A stretch of DNA of 64,000 nucleotides from Lentibacillus siamensis (GCF_039522605.1 NZ_BAAADS010000025.1:434001-498000), one strand, 5' to 3'; numbered from the stretch's first letter, positions 1-8,741 are shown. Translations and numbers: made by a program. The notes: generated by a model not told the origin, from the sequence alone.

Positions 1-59
1 AACTCCACATCCGTTACTGGAAGATATGAAGTGCCCACTCTTTGTAATTTTTCTTTCAT
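1..59 (-). CDS. VOC (glyoxalase/bleomycin-resistance-like) protein, N-terminus only
   Basis: Only the first 19 codons lie in the window; the gene runs off the left edge. It begins ATG at 59-57 with GGGAGG just upstream and reads MKEKLQRVGTSYLPVTDVE, which resembles the first beta strand of VOC-fold proteins (typically '...yipV.Dle.s..FY'). The start codon overlaps the TGA stop of the hydrolase gene behind it (TGATG), so the two are translationally coupled and probably co-transcribed. Family assignment rests on a short stretch and is tentative; that a gene starts here is much firmer. Confidence 0.55.
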   Translation of the reverse strand, partial: MKEKLQRVGTSYLPVTDVE

Positions 60-976
60 CACATTTCCTCCCGAACTAAAAATTCTTCCACGACATTCGT
101 AAACTCTTCCGGTTCTTCCGCATGCGGGAAATGACCGCTGTGTTGAAGCGTAATGACTTCACCGCCCCGCACATCTTTACAGAATCGTTCCAGCTGTTCC
201 GCGCACGTTACAGGGTCATACTGTCCATTAATCAAAAGTGCTGGCTGCCTGATGTTTTTCAGATTATCAAGCAGTGAATCAAACATAAGTCCGCCATCCA
301 TCAAACGCTGATTATGTACATCGCTTCGATTAGTAAACTTCTCCCACTCTGCTTCAGTATAAAAAGAATAATCAGTCGGGTGATTAAAATTATGTTCGTG
401 GATTTCCCTGCCCTTCTCACCAAGTTTCGGCCTGAGCTCAATAAAGCCCATCATTAATTCCCTTGTCGATTCATCCGATTCAGCAAGTCCCAGACATTCT
501 TTCACCAATCTCTTCATATCCTCTTTTTCAGCGATTTGCGATGTTTTGTGTAACAAGCTTTTTGCAGACAGACCGAAATCAAAAGCAGGACACTCAAAAA
601 GGATCCGGCTGACAGCATCAGGAAACATGGTAGTATACTTTAATGCGATAAAACCTCCAAATGAATGACCTAATAAAGTCCACTTGTCAATTCCTAATTC
701 TTTTCGCAACGCCTCGCAATCCAATACAATATCATGTAACGAAAAAAATTCATCCTCCTGAATCATTTCTGACCGGCAACACCCCCGCTGATCGATGGCA
801 ATCAACCGTACTTTGTCCGACAAAGGATTTGCCTGGTGATAGCAAAATTCATAACAGCCCATCCCGGGACCACCGTGCAAGTATAAAACAGGATAACCAT
901 CTTTTGGTCCATGTCGTTCTACATATAAATCTTTTCCGCGTATATTAAAAAAAGTACCATTTGAAATTGTTTTCAC
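59..976 (-). CDS. Alpha/beta hydrolase, proline iminopeptidase-like (S33)
   Basis: A 305-residue cytoplasmic serine hydrolase. Seen: the oxyanion-hole motif HGGPGMG near residue 34, DQRGCCRS as in prolyl aminopeptidases, nucleophile elbow GHSFGG near residue 104, a likely acid in NGQYDPVT near 250 and the catalytic His in HSGHFPHAEE near 277. The family removes N-terminal proline from peptides or hydrolyses related amides and esters; the true substrate cannot be read. I chose the GTG at 976-974 because a GGGGGGAGGG ribosome site lies about 7 nt upstream; a longer GTG start at 997 would place that site inside the gene. It overlaps the downstream VOC gene by one base. Confidence 0.85.
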   Translation of the reverse strand: MKTISNGTFFNIRGKDLYVERHGPKDGYPVLYLHGGPGMGCYEFCYHQANPLSDKVRLIAIDQRGCCRSEMIQEDEFFSLHDIVLDCEALRKELGIDKWTLLGHSFGGFIALKYTTMFPDAVSRILFECPAFDFGLSAKSLLHKTSQIAEKEDMKRLVKECLGLAESDESTRELMMGFIELRPKLGEKGREIHEHNFNHPTDYSFYTEAEWEKFTNRSDVHNQRLMDGGLMFDSLLDNLKNIRQPALLINGQYDPVTCAEQLERFCKDVRGGEVITLQHSGHFPHAEEPEEFTNVVEEFLVREEM

Positions 977-1104
977 TGAATTCCCTCCCCCCTTCACTCA
1001 TTAACCACTTTACTTTTTCGACATCTATCCAATTTATCCTGCAAATTTTCTACAAAATCAAAGTCGGCTCTGAGGTGCGCATATTTCCGTTCAATCACCA
1101 AATA

Positions 1105-1251
1105 TGCGGGGACTATATGCTATAATACGGCGGGTTTCATCAAAAGTACGGCGGCTTTCTCACAATATACGGCGGGATCCGGGTGAAGTACGGCGCAATT
1201 CGGCTTTTATACGGTGGGGTTCGGTAAAAGTACGGCGCTGCCGCTTTAATC
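1105..1251. repeat. 21-bp tandem array, TACGGCGG core, 7 units
   Basis: Cores start at 1105 (degenerate, TGCGGGG), 1126, 1147, 1168, 1189, 1210 and 1231, exactly 21 bp apart every time. The core TACGGCGG is conserved while the other 12-13 bp of each unit vary freely. It lies between the 3' end of the oppA-like gene and the start of the hydrolase gene, both on the minus strand. No gene is supported in 977-1314. Confidence 0.9.
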
Positions 1252-1314
1252 GTCCGCTTTAGTTTGGAATATGGCTGCTCAAAATTTATTCCCACGGTAT
1301 AAGTGCATCCTCAC

Positions 1315-1354
1315 AAAAAACGGGCACTCATGTTATGACACATGAGTACCCGTT
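1315..1354 (-). terminator. Rho-independent terminator of the oppA-like gene
   Basis: On the minus strand a 13-bp stem (ACTCATGT pairs with ACATGAGT, extended by CGGG/CCCG with one mismatch) around a 6-nt loop is followed by TTTTTTG. It sits 11 bp after the stop of the oligopeptide-binding protein gene. Confidence 0.9.
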
Positions 1355-1364
1355 ACGGTAACAA

Positions 1365-3056
1365 TTAATGTTTATAAACTTTAGCTTCCCTGAAGTATTG
1401 TTCAATGCCAAAGTTTTGGAAAGCAATTCCCTCTACGTACGGTTTGACAATCATTGCGCTTCCTTTTTGATAGGTAGGGATGGCGATTGCATTTTCAACC
1501 AGTACTTTTTCAGCTTTCTGCAATACCTTCCAGCGTTCCTGCTCCTTTTGCTGTTTAGCAAGGTTGCGCGCTTTTTCAATCAGTTTGTCATACTTTTCTC
1601 TTTCAATTCCGTTTGCATCATTCGGGCCATCACTGTGCCAGTAGCCCAGGAAAGTCATTGGGTCTTTATAGTCCGGGCACCAGCCAGAGGCACCGTCAAG
1701 CTCATGATTACCAGCATTTACATGTTCGAGATACGCGTTCCAAGGCAGTTTTTTGATATTTACTTTCATACCTTCTAATTGTTCCAGCTGGTTTGCCATG
1801 AATTCAGCAGCTTGTGCTGCCAAGTCACCATCTGTTGACAGATACGTTATTTCGAGTTTATTAAAGCCATGTTCCTTCTTGGCTTCCTTCCAAAGTTTCT
1901 TCGCTTTTTCAACGCCGCCTTGCAGATATGGGTCCTGACCTTCACGGAAGGCTTTTCCGGCTGGTCCCTCTACAAAGTCTTTCGGAACTACATAATCGGC
2001 AGGAATGGAACCATTGTTAAGCAGAACACTTGTAAGGCCTTCACGATTGATTACCAGCGACATTGCCTTACGAACTTTTTTATATTTAAATTCCGGAACT
2101 TTTTCCGCGTTAAGCTCCCACCAGAACATGCAGTTTCCTGCTACATTCTGAAAGTCCGGTTTATTCTTATAAGCATCAACCTGTTCAGCCGACAGCGCGT
2201 CCACCTGAATTTCATCTGACTGATACAAGCTTAATTGTGTATTTTTTTCTTTTACAACTTTAAATGTTGCTTTCGTAATATTCACTTCATCTGCTGCATA
2301 GTAGTCCTTGTTTTTCTCAAGGGTCCAGCCTACACCGTGATCCCACTTGGTCAATTTATAAGGACCAACAGTCAGCAGGTTTTTCGGTTCTTTTGCATAA
2401 TTATCGCCCTGTTTCTTGACAAATTCCTCATTTAATGGACCAAATTTGTTAAAGGACATCAAGCTGGTAAAGTAAGGAATTGGTGATTCCAATGTTACCT
2501 GGAACGTTTTCTCATCAATCGCTTTTACGCCCAATTTTTCAACTTTACCATAAAGCGGGCTGTCCTGATTCATAATTTTTTCAGCATTTTTGACGTTTGC
2601 TACACCCATTATGTAAGCATACTGTGATGCTGTATCAGGATCGACCAGACGTTGCCACGCAAAAACAAAGTCACTTGCGGTCAAAGGATCTCCATTCGAC
2701 CATGTTGCATTTTCGCGTATTTTAAACGTATAAACGGTTCCATCTTCACTGATTTTTGGCATTTTTGCTGCCATTTCCGGTACCATTTCGTTATTCTTGA
2801 ACGTGATAAGTCCAGGATGTGTCCGCTGAATTACTTCAGATGACGTTGTATCCGTTGCCATTGTAAGATCAACAGTTGGCAAATCGGCTTTACGCACAAA
2901 GTGCAATTCCTGTTTGTCGGCCAATTCCGTATTTTTTGGTGCTTTTTGACTTCCGGATGATTCATTATTATCCGAACCACCACAAGCTGCCAATAACAAC
3001 CCTAATACTAGAACAACGGCAGCCGCAATCGACCATCTCAAATTTCTCTTTTTCAT
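1365..3056 (-). CDS. Oligopeptide ABC transporter substrate-binding lipoprotein (OppA/SBP_bac_5)
   Basis: A 563-residue solute-binding protein, family 5. The N-terminus has KKR, a hydrophobic stretch and the lipobox LLAACG, so it is predicted to be exported and lipid-anchored at about Cys25, followed by a Gly/Ser/Asn linker. Typical family 5 features follow: VPEMAAKMPKISEDG, TFKIRENATWSNGDPLTASDFVFAWQ-type text around residues 95-130, and a C-terminal region WCPDYKDPMTF with GYWHSDGPND. Length fits OppA rather than the shorter nickel or dipeptide binders. No permease or ATPase gene is beside it and it has its own terminator, so it is an orphan that presumably serves an importer encoded elsewhere. 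RBS GGGGG precedes the ATG. Confidence 0.9.
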   Translation of the reverse strand: MKKRNLRWSIAAAVVLVLGLLLAACGGSDNNESSGSQKAPKNTELADKQELHFVRKADLPTVDLTMATDTTSSEVIQRTHPGLITFKNNEMVPEMAAKMPKISEDGTVYTFKIRENATWSNGDPLTASDFVFAWQRLVDPDTASQYAYIMGVANVKNAEKIMNQDSPLYGKVEKLGVKAIDEKTFQVTLESPIPYFTSLMSFNKFGPLNEEFVKKQGDNYAKEPKNLLTVGPYKLTKWDHGVGWTLEKNKDYYAADEVNITKATFKVVKEKNTQLSLYQSDEIQVDALSAEQVDAYKNKPDFQNVAGNCMFWWELNAEKVPEFKYKKVRKAMSLVINREGLTSVLLNNGSIPADYVVPKDFVEGPAGKAFREGQDPYLQGGVEKAKKLWKEAKKEHGFNKLEITYLSTDGDLAAQAAEFMANQLEQLEGMKVNIKKLPWNAYLEHVNAGNHELDGASGWCPDYKDPMTFLGYWHSDGPNDANGIEREKYDKLIEKARNLAKQQKEQERWKVLQKAEKVLVENAIAIPTYQKGSAMIVKPYVEGIAFQNFGIEQYFREAKVYKH

Positions 3057-3489
3057 TTCATAACCCCCAATAATGCAGGCAAATCGCCCGCGGATTTTTC
3101 AGTCACAGTTTTTAAAAAATATCAATAATTAACAACCTTTATCAGAATTCTATCGGTTTATCACTCCCTTGCATCTGACTACACATTCTCTGTCCGGTCT
3201 GAAACCGCAAAGAACTGTCAAAGACCCGCTGCAGCATCCACATCCGGGCATCTGACTAAATAACTTAAATAAATTTCGAGAGTAACCGTTGCAACAGAAA
3301 TACATAAACTATGTAACTTGCAGAACTGATCACGTTTTACACCCATAATAAGGAGTATCGTTCCAAAATTTAATGGATTAAAAATAATTTTTAGAAAAAT
3401 AAATTTATTGTGAAATTTATGCTTAAAAGTTATTTAGCGTAATTTATTATAAACATATCGTTAATTATTTGTCCACATCTATTCTTTGC
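3057..3489. other. AT-rich leader region upstream of oppA-like gene, no gene seen
   Basis: No coding region is supported here. It should hold the promoter of the oppA-like gene. The only regularity I see is an exact 10-bp direct repeat GCATCTGACT at 3171-3180 and 3248-3257, 77 bp apart. No known riboswitch signature was recognised. Confidence 0.5.
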
Positions 3490-3662
3490 TCACTCTGCAT
3501 GCCACGCATTTACTTTTTTATCCGATGGCAGTAAAAAGGTGACCAACTCCTGGGACTTGCTTTTGCGTCCGGGTTTTGGACCAATGTATCATTGAGCATG
3601 TGGCAAATACCGATAATAAATAAAATGTAATAAACGGTTCGATTGCTTCTCTCTGTATTCAT
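3490..3662 (-). pseudogene. Remnant of an MFS (FSR-like) transporter with large internal deletion
   Basis: An ATG at 3662-3660 behind AGAGGAT starts a reading frame MNTERSNRTVYYILFIIG.. continuing ICHMLNDTL, which looks like the first membrane segment of fosmidomycin-resistance-type MFS transporters (motif H-L-N-D-T). After about 27 residues the similarity stops. In another frame shortly after, the text VTFLLPSDKKVNAWHAE ends in TGA at 3490, resembling the polar tail of such a transporter. I read this as a gene that lost roughly 350 internal codons plus frame. The first frame alone would stop at 3510 after 50 residues. Identification is by eye. Confidence 0.55.
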
Positions 3663-3747
3663 ATAAATCCTCTATTTCTATCAGTTTGTTTATATTAGGA
3701 TAGCATATTAAGGAAGAGCAAAGGAGGGATTGTCGAATGAGCGGACC

Positions 3748-3783
3748 AAAAATAAGGCGCTCAACAGACAGAGCACCTTATTT
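3748..3783 (-). terminator. Terminator of the BtuF-like gene
   Basis: Stem AATAAGGTGCTC / GAGCGCCTTATT around an 8-nt loop, followed by TTT on the minus strand. The stem overlaps the stop codon of the gene. Confidence 0.8.
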
Positions 3784-4560
3784 AATTTGGCTTAATTTTT
3801 CATTGAAATAAGAAACCGCATCAAGCATTCGTCCGCCATACCAAAACATTTCACCATCGATAATATCCAACTTCGCCGCGGGCATCATCGCCTGAAATTC
3901 GTCGAAATGTTTTTCCTTAAATGGATATGGTTCAGTTGCCAGGAAAATGTAATCCGGATTTATCTGCCGGAAGTCTTCCCCCGTTACTTCCGGATAACGT
4001 CCCGCATATGTTTCGAATGCATTGGTAAATCCAATTTTTTGGAGAAGCGAATTAATGTATGTTTCACCGCCTGCCACCATGTACGGATTTTTCCAGATTA
4101 CATAGGCAGCACGTGTCCCGGTAATATTCGGTAGTTTCTTAAACGCGGATTGAATGTCACGGTTAAGCGTTGCTGCCTCCTGGTTACGATCAGTAATATC
4201 ACCTAGGTCATGTATCATACGATAGGCATCGTCAACGGTCTGTACTTCAAAACAGTATACCGGATAATACTGTCCCAGCTGCTCAACCATTTCCTTCGTG
4301 TTTTCTTCTTTTTCCACAATGATGAAATCCGGCTGCAGTTCATGCACACGGTTAAGCTTAACCTGCTTGGTTCCACCCACTTTTTTAGCCTGCCCGACTT
4401 TGTCTTTTGGGTGAATACAGAATCCTGTTCTGCCGACAATTTTCTCGTCCAGTTTCAACCGGTACATCGTTTCCGTAATCGCCGGCGCAAATGAGACGAT
4501 CCGCTTCGGTGGATACGCATAGTTCACTTCCCGCCCCAGATGATCTGTTACAGTTCGCAT
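3778..4560 (-). CDS. Helical-backbone metal/cobalamin receptor-like protein without signal peptide (Peripla_BP_2)
   Basis: A 260-residue protein of the BtuF/FhuD fold: early strand PKRIVSFAPAITETMYRL, then VGRTGFCIHP, VGGTKQVKLNRVHELQPDFIIVEKEEN, and a C-terminal half with YVIWKNPYMVAGGETYINSLLQKIGFTN split by a long helix, ending with FWYGGRMLDAV. The family delivers B12, haem or siderophores to ABC importers. Oddly the protein starts MRTVTDHLGREV with no signal peptide or lipobox and I see no upstream in-frame extension that would supply one, so it is predicted cytoplasmic. It follows the TRAP permease on the same strand after a 124-bp gap, so it may or may not share that transcript. No BtuC/D partner is present. 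Confidence 0.75.
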   Translation of the reverse strand: MRTVTDHLGREVNYAYPPKRIVSFAPAITETMYRLKLDEKIVGRTGFCIHPKDKVGQAKKVGGTKQVKLNRVHELQPDFIIVEKEENTKEMVEQLGQYYPVYCFEVQTVDDAYRMIHDLGDITDRNQEAATLNRDIQSAFKKLPNITGTRAAYVIWKNPYMVAGGETYINSLLQKIGFTNAFETYAGRYPEVTGEDFRQINPDYIFLATEPYPFKEKHFDEFQAMMPAAKLDIIDGEMFWYGGRMLDAVSYFNEKLSQIK

Positions 4561-4619
4561 AAGTCCCCTCCAATCTTATTATCTATTTTTAGTGTAGTCG
4601 ATTAGTAGTAAGTTGTAAA

Positions 4620-4662
4620 TTCCTGATAGGAGCGCTAAAGTTCCTGATAGACTTGTACACTT
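4620..4662. repeat. Two-copy 21-bp repeat, TTCCTGATAG core
   Basis: TTCCTGATAG occurs at 4620 and 4641, 21 bp apart, in the short gap between the TRAP permease and the BtuF-like gene. Same period as the longer arrays of the window, but only two units. Confidence 0.5.
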
Positions 4663-4684
4663 GAAAACTTTCCCCCAGCTGGTC

Positions 4685-6628
4685 TTACATTATCACCGAG
4701 TTTTCTTTACCACGCCGCCTGTCAGCAGGAGCGATCCGGCACCTCAATTGCAAAAACACCACAACGATCGTGATGCACAAACCGATTGCACCAGACAGCA
4801 GTCCTGGATGAATGAAGAGACTTCCACCGGCAATCAGCATAATCCGCTCCATAATAGTCATCTTTGAAAACAGCCATCCAATCATCCCTGCTGCAAGTAA
4901 AACTACCCCTATTAATGCCGTAATGAAAGCAAAGACAACATGAACAAGTGGTCCTTCCATGAGAAGCGATGGATTTAGCACGAACATAAAAGGAACAATG
5001 AAACCGACTATTCCTAATCTGACTGCTGTAAAGCCCACTCGATTCGGGTTACCGCCGGAAATCCCCGCCGCCGCGAATGCTGCCACCGCAACTGGTGGAG
5101 TGATTGCCGAAAAAATGGAAAAATAAACGATAAATAAATGTGCGGACATCTTGGAGACACCGAGCTCGATTAATGCCGGAGCCGAAAGCATGGCAGTCAA
5201 AATATATGCGGCGGCAACCGGCATTCCCATTCCGAAAATCACACAGATTACCATTACAAGCAGTAATGTCGGAACAAGCATGCCTTCCGTTAATCCAAGC
5301 AAAATACTTGTTATTTTTCCGCCTAATCCAGTGGACATAATGCCGGCGATGACCAAACCGGCTGATGCACATGCGGTTGTTACGGGAATAGCAGATTTCG
5401 CACCGTCAACCATTGCTTCGAAAATTTTTCGTACGCCCATGCGGGTATTTTTCCGGAACCAACTTATCATGATTACTGCAAGAATGCCATAAAATCCGGC
5501 CCTTGATGCACTGTTACCAAGCAACAGAAAGCAGACAACCACAAGTAATGGGATAAAAAAATACCAGCCATCCCTTAATACATGCGATATTTTAGGGAGA
5601 TTCTTCTTTTCCTCCCTCGGCAAATCAAGACGCAGTGCCTCAAAATGAACCATCGCCAGCAGCGAAACATAGTAAAGCATCCCTGGCAGTATTGCAGCAA
5701 TGATGATTGTCATGTAGGGTAATTGTGTCACAGCTGCCATCAGAAAGGCGGATGAACCCATAATAGGTGGTAAAATACTTCCACCGGTCGACGCCGCCGC
5801 TTCAACTGCAGCTGCAAATTTAGACGTATAACCCGCCCTTTTGCTCACCGGTATAGTAAACGCACCTGTAGTCACAACATTTGCTGTCGGGCTTCCCGAA
5901 ATGGATCCGAACAGCGCACTGGACAGAACCGCCACTTTGGCAGCCCCGCCTTTTGACCTTCCAGCAATCGCTGTCGAGAGGTTAAAGAAAAATTCCCCGG
6001 CGCCCGCCTTTTGTAAAAAGGAACCGAATAGCAAAAACATAAACACAAATGTAGCTGCTACCGAAACCGGAGAGCCCCAAAGCCCATTAAAACTGAACGC
6101 CAAATCATTCAAAATCGCCGTAAGAGATAACTCCCGGTGTCCCCAAAGTCCTTGCAGATGATGCCCCCACACCGCATAACTGATCCCAATCAAAACAATG
6201 ATGATAATCGGCATCCCAATCGTACGTCTTGCAGCTTCCATGCTTAAGAGCACAAACACCAGTCCAAAAAATATATCAAAGCCTGTCAGCGGATCAAGCA
6301 TTGGAATCCGCTCAGCAATCCATCCCGCGCGAACCGTAAAATAGATGCCGGCTGCAAACGCCAAGGATGTCAACAGAAGATCTAAAAAAGACGGTGTATT
6401 TCGTTCATTTGATTTGGAAAATCCGTATCCCATAAATGTCAATCCGATGATGAAAGCCAGATGAATGGCCATTTGATTGATAGGATCCAACTTCCCCCAA
6501 ATTACCGACCAAATCTGATATGCAGATAATATAAATGCGACTACCGCAAATATTTTCAAATAGATTCCCTGCAACTTCCGCTTCCACCCTTCTGCAAGCA
6601 TATTCTCACAGTACCTTTTCCCATCCAT
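4685..6628 (-). CDS. TRAP transporter permease, fused small and large subunits (DctQM type)
   Basis: A 647-residue integral membrane protein. The first about 130 residues carry four hydrophobic segments as in the DctQ small subunit; the remainder is the DctM-like large subunit with about 12 segments, including GSFLQKAGAGEFFFNL, GSISGSPTANVVTTGAFTIPV and GMGMPVAAAYILTA, which are hallmarks of the TRAP large subunit. Fused permeases of this type normally work with TAXI receptors, and a TAXI gene lies 28 bp upstream. They couple uptake of organic anions to a cation gradient. Start chosen at the ATG at 6628 (MDGKRYC), 7 nt after AGGAGG; a longer start exists at 6649. Confidence 0.93.
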   Translation of the reverse strand: MDGKRYCENMLAEGWKRKLQGIYLKIFAVVAFILSAYQIWSVIWGKLDPINQMAIHLAFIIGLTFMGYGFSKSNERNTPSFLDLLLTSLAFAAGIYFTVRAGWIAERIPMLDPLTGFDIFFGLVFVLLSMEAARRTIGMPIIIIVLIGISYAVWGHHLQGLWGHRELSLTAILNDLAFSFNGLWGSPVSVAATFVFMFLLFGSFLQKAGAGEFFFNLSTAIAGRSKGGAAKVAVLSSALFGSISGSPTANVVTTGAFTIPVSKRAGYTSKFAAAVEAAASTGGSILPPIMGSSAFLMAAVTQLPYMTIIIAAILPGMLYYVSLLAMVHFEALRLDLPREEKKNLPKISHVLRDGWYFFIPLLVVVCFLLLGNSASRAGFYGILAVIMISWFRKNTRMGVRKIFEAMVDGAKSAIPVTTACASAGLVIAGIMSTGLGGKITSILLGLTEGMLVPTLLLVMVICVIFGMGMPVAAAYILTAMLSAPALIELGVSKMSAHLFIVYFSIFSAITPPVAVAAFAAAGISGGNPNRVGFTAVRLGIVGFIVPFMFVLNPSLLMEGPLVHVVFAFITALIGVVLLAAGMIGWLFSKMTIMERIMLIAGGSLFIHPGLLSGAIGLCITIVVVFLQLRCRIAPADRRRGKENSVIM

Positions 6629-6655
6629 ATGGGGTCCTCCTTTCATCAAAGCTAA

Positions 6656-7687
6656 TTAGTCCAGTAAGCCGACTTCTTTAAAAAATTTCTTTGCACCGGG
6701 ATGAAGCGGAACTTTTCCAACTTCAGCAATGTTTTTATCTGTCAGGTTTTCAAATTCATTATGAACCGTTCGAAGGTAATCCAGATTTTGATAAATCGCC
6801 TTTGTCACCTGGTACACTTGTTCCTTTGGCACATCGTTGTTAACGATCAGAATCGCTGGCGTATAAAGCGTATGGACACCATGCTTCTGAAATGAATAAC
6901 TTCCGGATTTTATGACGCCCGCTTGCATACCAAGCTTTTCCGACACAGCTCTGATAACGTCCCTGTTGATTGACAAAAATTTGAGATCGTTCAGACTTGC
7001 AGCTTTGACGATATCACCGGATGGAACAGACACAGCGTCTCCCGTTGCATCAATGCGATTGTCAGCCATCAATTCAAACGTTTTTGAACCGCTTAAATGA
7101 TCAACTGAACCTCCCCAGGATTGGATGTCTTTATATGTAACCCCGTATTCCTTCAAAATTGTCCGCGTTATAATTTCACCTGCCGATCCCTCCTGATCAA
7201 CAGCCAGTCGGATTGGAGCATGATTTTCGACAATTTCATCTAGCGACTCATATTTCATACCTGGGTCACTTGCCAGGAGCTGATAATAATTAGCAGGGAT
7301 TACCACACTGATTGCCCGGATGTTCGGAAATGCCCTGTCATATGGTTCGTTCCCACTGTAGGCAGCGTATGCAGTCATTGCGTAGGACAAGCCATATGGC
7401 GTCTTACTCGAACTGACGCTAACCGGGTTTTCCACTATCCCCCCTGGTTCAACGGTAACAATGGATCCCTCGTTTTCCCGCCGAATTGATTCTGCAATGC
7501 CTTCTGTAAAAACAGACCATGCTCCGCCGGTTCGACCACCGACAATGGTTGTATGTAACCCCTCGTTCGAAGTTACTCCATCGCTATTTGCAGTTGCGGT
7601 TCCCTGATCCCGACTTCCACATGCAGCCAAAAAAAATAAACTCACGATTAACATAAAAAATAGCAGATTATTTCTGCCTCTACACAT
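6656..7687 (-). CDS. TRAP transporter receptor, TAXI family lipoprotein
   Basis: A 343-residue solute receptor. From the ATG at 7687 the protein begins MCRGRNNLLFF with a hydrophobic stretch and lipobox FFLAACG, so it is exported and lipid-anchored. Family features: TTIVGGRTGGAWSVFTEGIA near the start, SYAMTAYAAYSGNEPYD, LAVDQEGSAGEIITRTILKEYGV, and the C-terminal LHPGAKKFFKEVGLLD. Its start lies 1 nt after the nadC stop (TAGTATG) and GAGGAGGGG sits inside the end of nadC, so translation of the two is coupled. The permease gene follows 28 bp downstream. Known TAXI ligands include glutamate-like and other carboxylates; here the coupling to nadC suggests a pyridine carboxylate, which is inference. 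Confidence 0.93.
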   Translation of the reverse strand: MCRGRNNLLFFMLIVSLFFLAACGSRDQGTATANSDGVTSNEGLHTTIVGGRTGGAWSVFTEGIAESIRRENEGSIVTVEPGGIVENPVSVSSSKTPYGLSYAMTAYAAYSGNEPYDRAFPNIRAISVVIPANYYQLLASDPGMKYESLDEIVENHAPIRLAVDQEGSAGEIITRTILKEYGVTYKDIQSWGGSVDHLSGSKTFELMADNRIDATGDAVSVPSGDIVKAASLNDLKFLSINRDVIRAVSEKLGMQAGVIKSGSYSFQKHGVHTLYTPAILIVNNDVPKEQVYQVTKAIYQNLDYLRTVHNEFENLTDKNIAEVGKVPLHPGAKKFFKEVGLLD

Positions 7688-7688
7688 A

Positions 7689-8528
7689 CTAACTCCCCTC
7701 CTCAACAAACAAACTGATATCAAGCGCTTTGACCGAATGCGTCAGGAATCCCAGCGAGATGCAGTCAACACCTGTTCCATGATAGGCGCCCAGCGTTTCC
7801 GGTTGGATACCTCCGGATGCTTCGGTTTGGATTGATTCCGGAACCATCCCGGCGAACCTGCGTACTTCCTCGGGGCTTCGATTATCAAACATAATGACAT
7901 CAGCACCCGCCGAAACCGCTTCTATCACCTGTTCTTCAGTCTCCGCTTCCACTTCAATTTTCACCATATGGCCGACGTTCTTCCGAGTTTTTTGTACCGC
8001 ATCTGTAATCGAACCACAGAAAGAAATATGGTTATCTTTAATCATGACCCCATCATACAAGCCATTCCGATGATTTTTACCCCCGCCGGTCACAATGGAG
8101 TATTTATCCAGCATCCGCAATCCCGGCGCTGTTTTACGTGTGTCACATATTTGGATCGAATCATCATCTAGCATCTCAACACATTTGCCTGTTAACGAAG
8201 CAATTCCGCTCATCCGCTGAATCAGATTCAAAATGACCCTTTCCCCTGTAAGTAAGGAAATAATTGGACCATTCACCCGGGCAATTGGCTCACCCCTCGA
8301 AACCTTGTCACCATCAACAACAGAAGTATCCACCTCAATGGCAGTATCCAACAACGCATACACTTCCTTAATGATTGCTGATCCGCAAATTATCCCATCT
8401 TGCTTGGCTATAAAAACTCCGCTCCCGGTTTTACCCGTAGGAAATATTGCCTGGCTGGTCAGATCTCCCTCCCCCATATCCTCCAGCAAATAAGACTGTA
8501 GCATTTTTCGTAACTGTATTTTGTTCAT
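7689..8528 (-). CDS. nadC: Quinolinate phosphoribosyltransferase (carboxylating)
   Basis: A 279-residue cytosolic enzyme of NAD synthesis that converts quinolinate and PRPP to nicotinate mononucleotide, CO2 and PPi. Clear NadC landmarks: EDMGEGDLTSQAIFP near residue 20, GERVILNLIQRMSGIASLT near 95, DTRKTAPGLRMLDKYSIVTGGGKNHRNGLYDGVMIKDNH near 130-170, and EASGGIQPE plus GVDCISLGFLTHSVKALDISL at the end. Start at the ATG at 8528 with GGAGG 5 nt upstream; the frame is open further up but that is not used. nadA and nadB are not in this window. Instead it leads an operon with a TAXI TRAP transporter. Confidence 0.95.
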   Translation of the reverse strand: MNKIQLRKMLQSYLLEDMGEGDLTSQAIFPTGKTGSGVFIAKQDGIICGSAIIKEVYALLDTAIEVDTSVVDGDKVSRGEPIARVNGPIISLLTGERVILNLIQRMSGIASLTGKCVEMLDDDSIQICDTRKTAPGLRMLDKYSIVTGGGKNHRNGLYDGVMIKDNHISFCGSITDAVQKTRKNVGHMVKIEVEAETEEQVIEAVSAGADVIMFDNRSPEEVRRFAGMVPESIQTEASGGIQPETLGAYHGTGVDCISLGFLTHSVKALDISLFVEEGS

Positions 8529-8563
8529 ACCGTTCCTCCTGCAGATTTTGTTATATATATTTC

Positions 8564-8593
8564 CATATGTCTTTACATATAGGTTTACATATA
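8564..8593 (-). promoter_or_regulatory. Candidate operator upstream of nadC
   Basis: TTTACATAT occurs twice, at 8572-8580 and 8584-8592, 12 bp apart, and the first copy is part of a palindrome-like CATATGTCTTTACATATAG. It lies 36-65 bp upstream of the nadC start. NiaR would be the expected regulator of nadC in Firmicutes, but I cannot confirm that this matches its motif. Confidence 0.35.
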
Positions 8594-8664
8594 TTAAACA
8601 GAAACGCAAGAGGATTTTACGTCTGATAAAATGATGGATGGCACCTATCCAAAGATAAGCATGT

Positions 8665-8696
8665 AAAAAGCCGACTCCTTTTTAAGGATCCGGCTT
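8665..8696 (-). terminator. Terminator of the ABC1-kinase gene
   Basis: On the minus strand AGCCGGATCCTT pairs with AAGGAGTCGGCT across a 3-nt loop, followed by TTTTTAC. It lies between the ABC1 kinase stop and nadC, separating the two transcripts. Confidence 0.85.
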
Positions 8697-8741
8697 CTGT
8701 AAGACTTATTATATTGTCAGTGGAATCCGATATAAATACTG

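Noticed and set aside
8564..8593. Firm NiaR operator before nadC
   Set aside because: A repeat and palindrome are present, but I cannot match them with confidence to the NiaR consensus; listed only as a candidate site.
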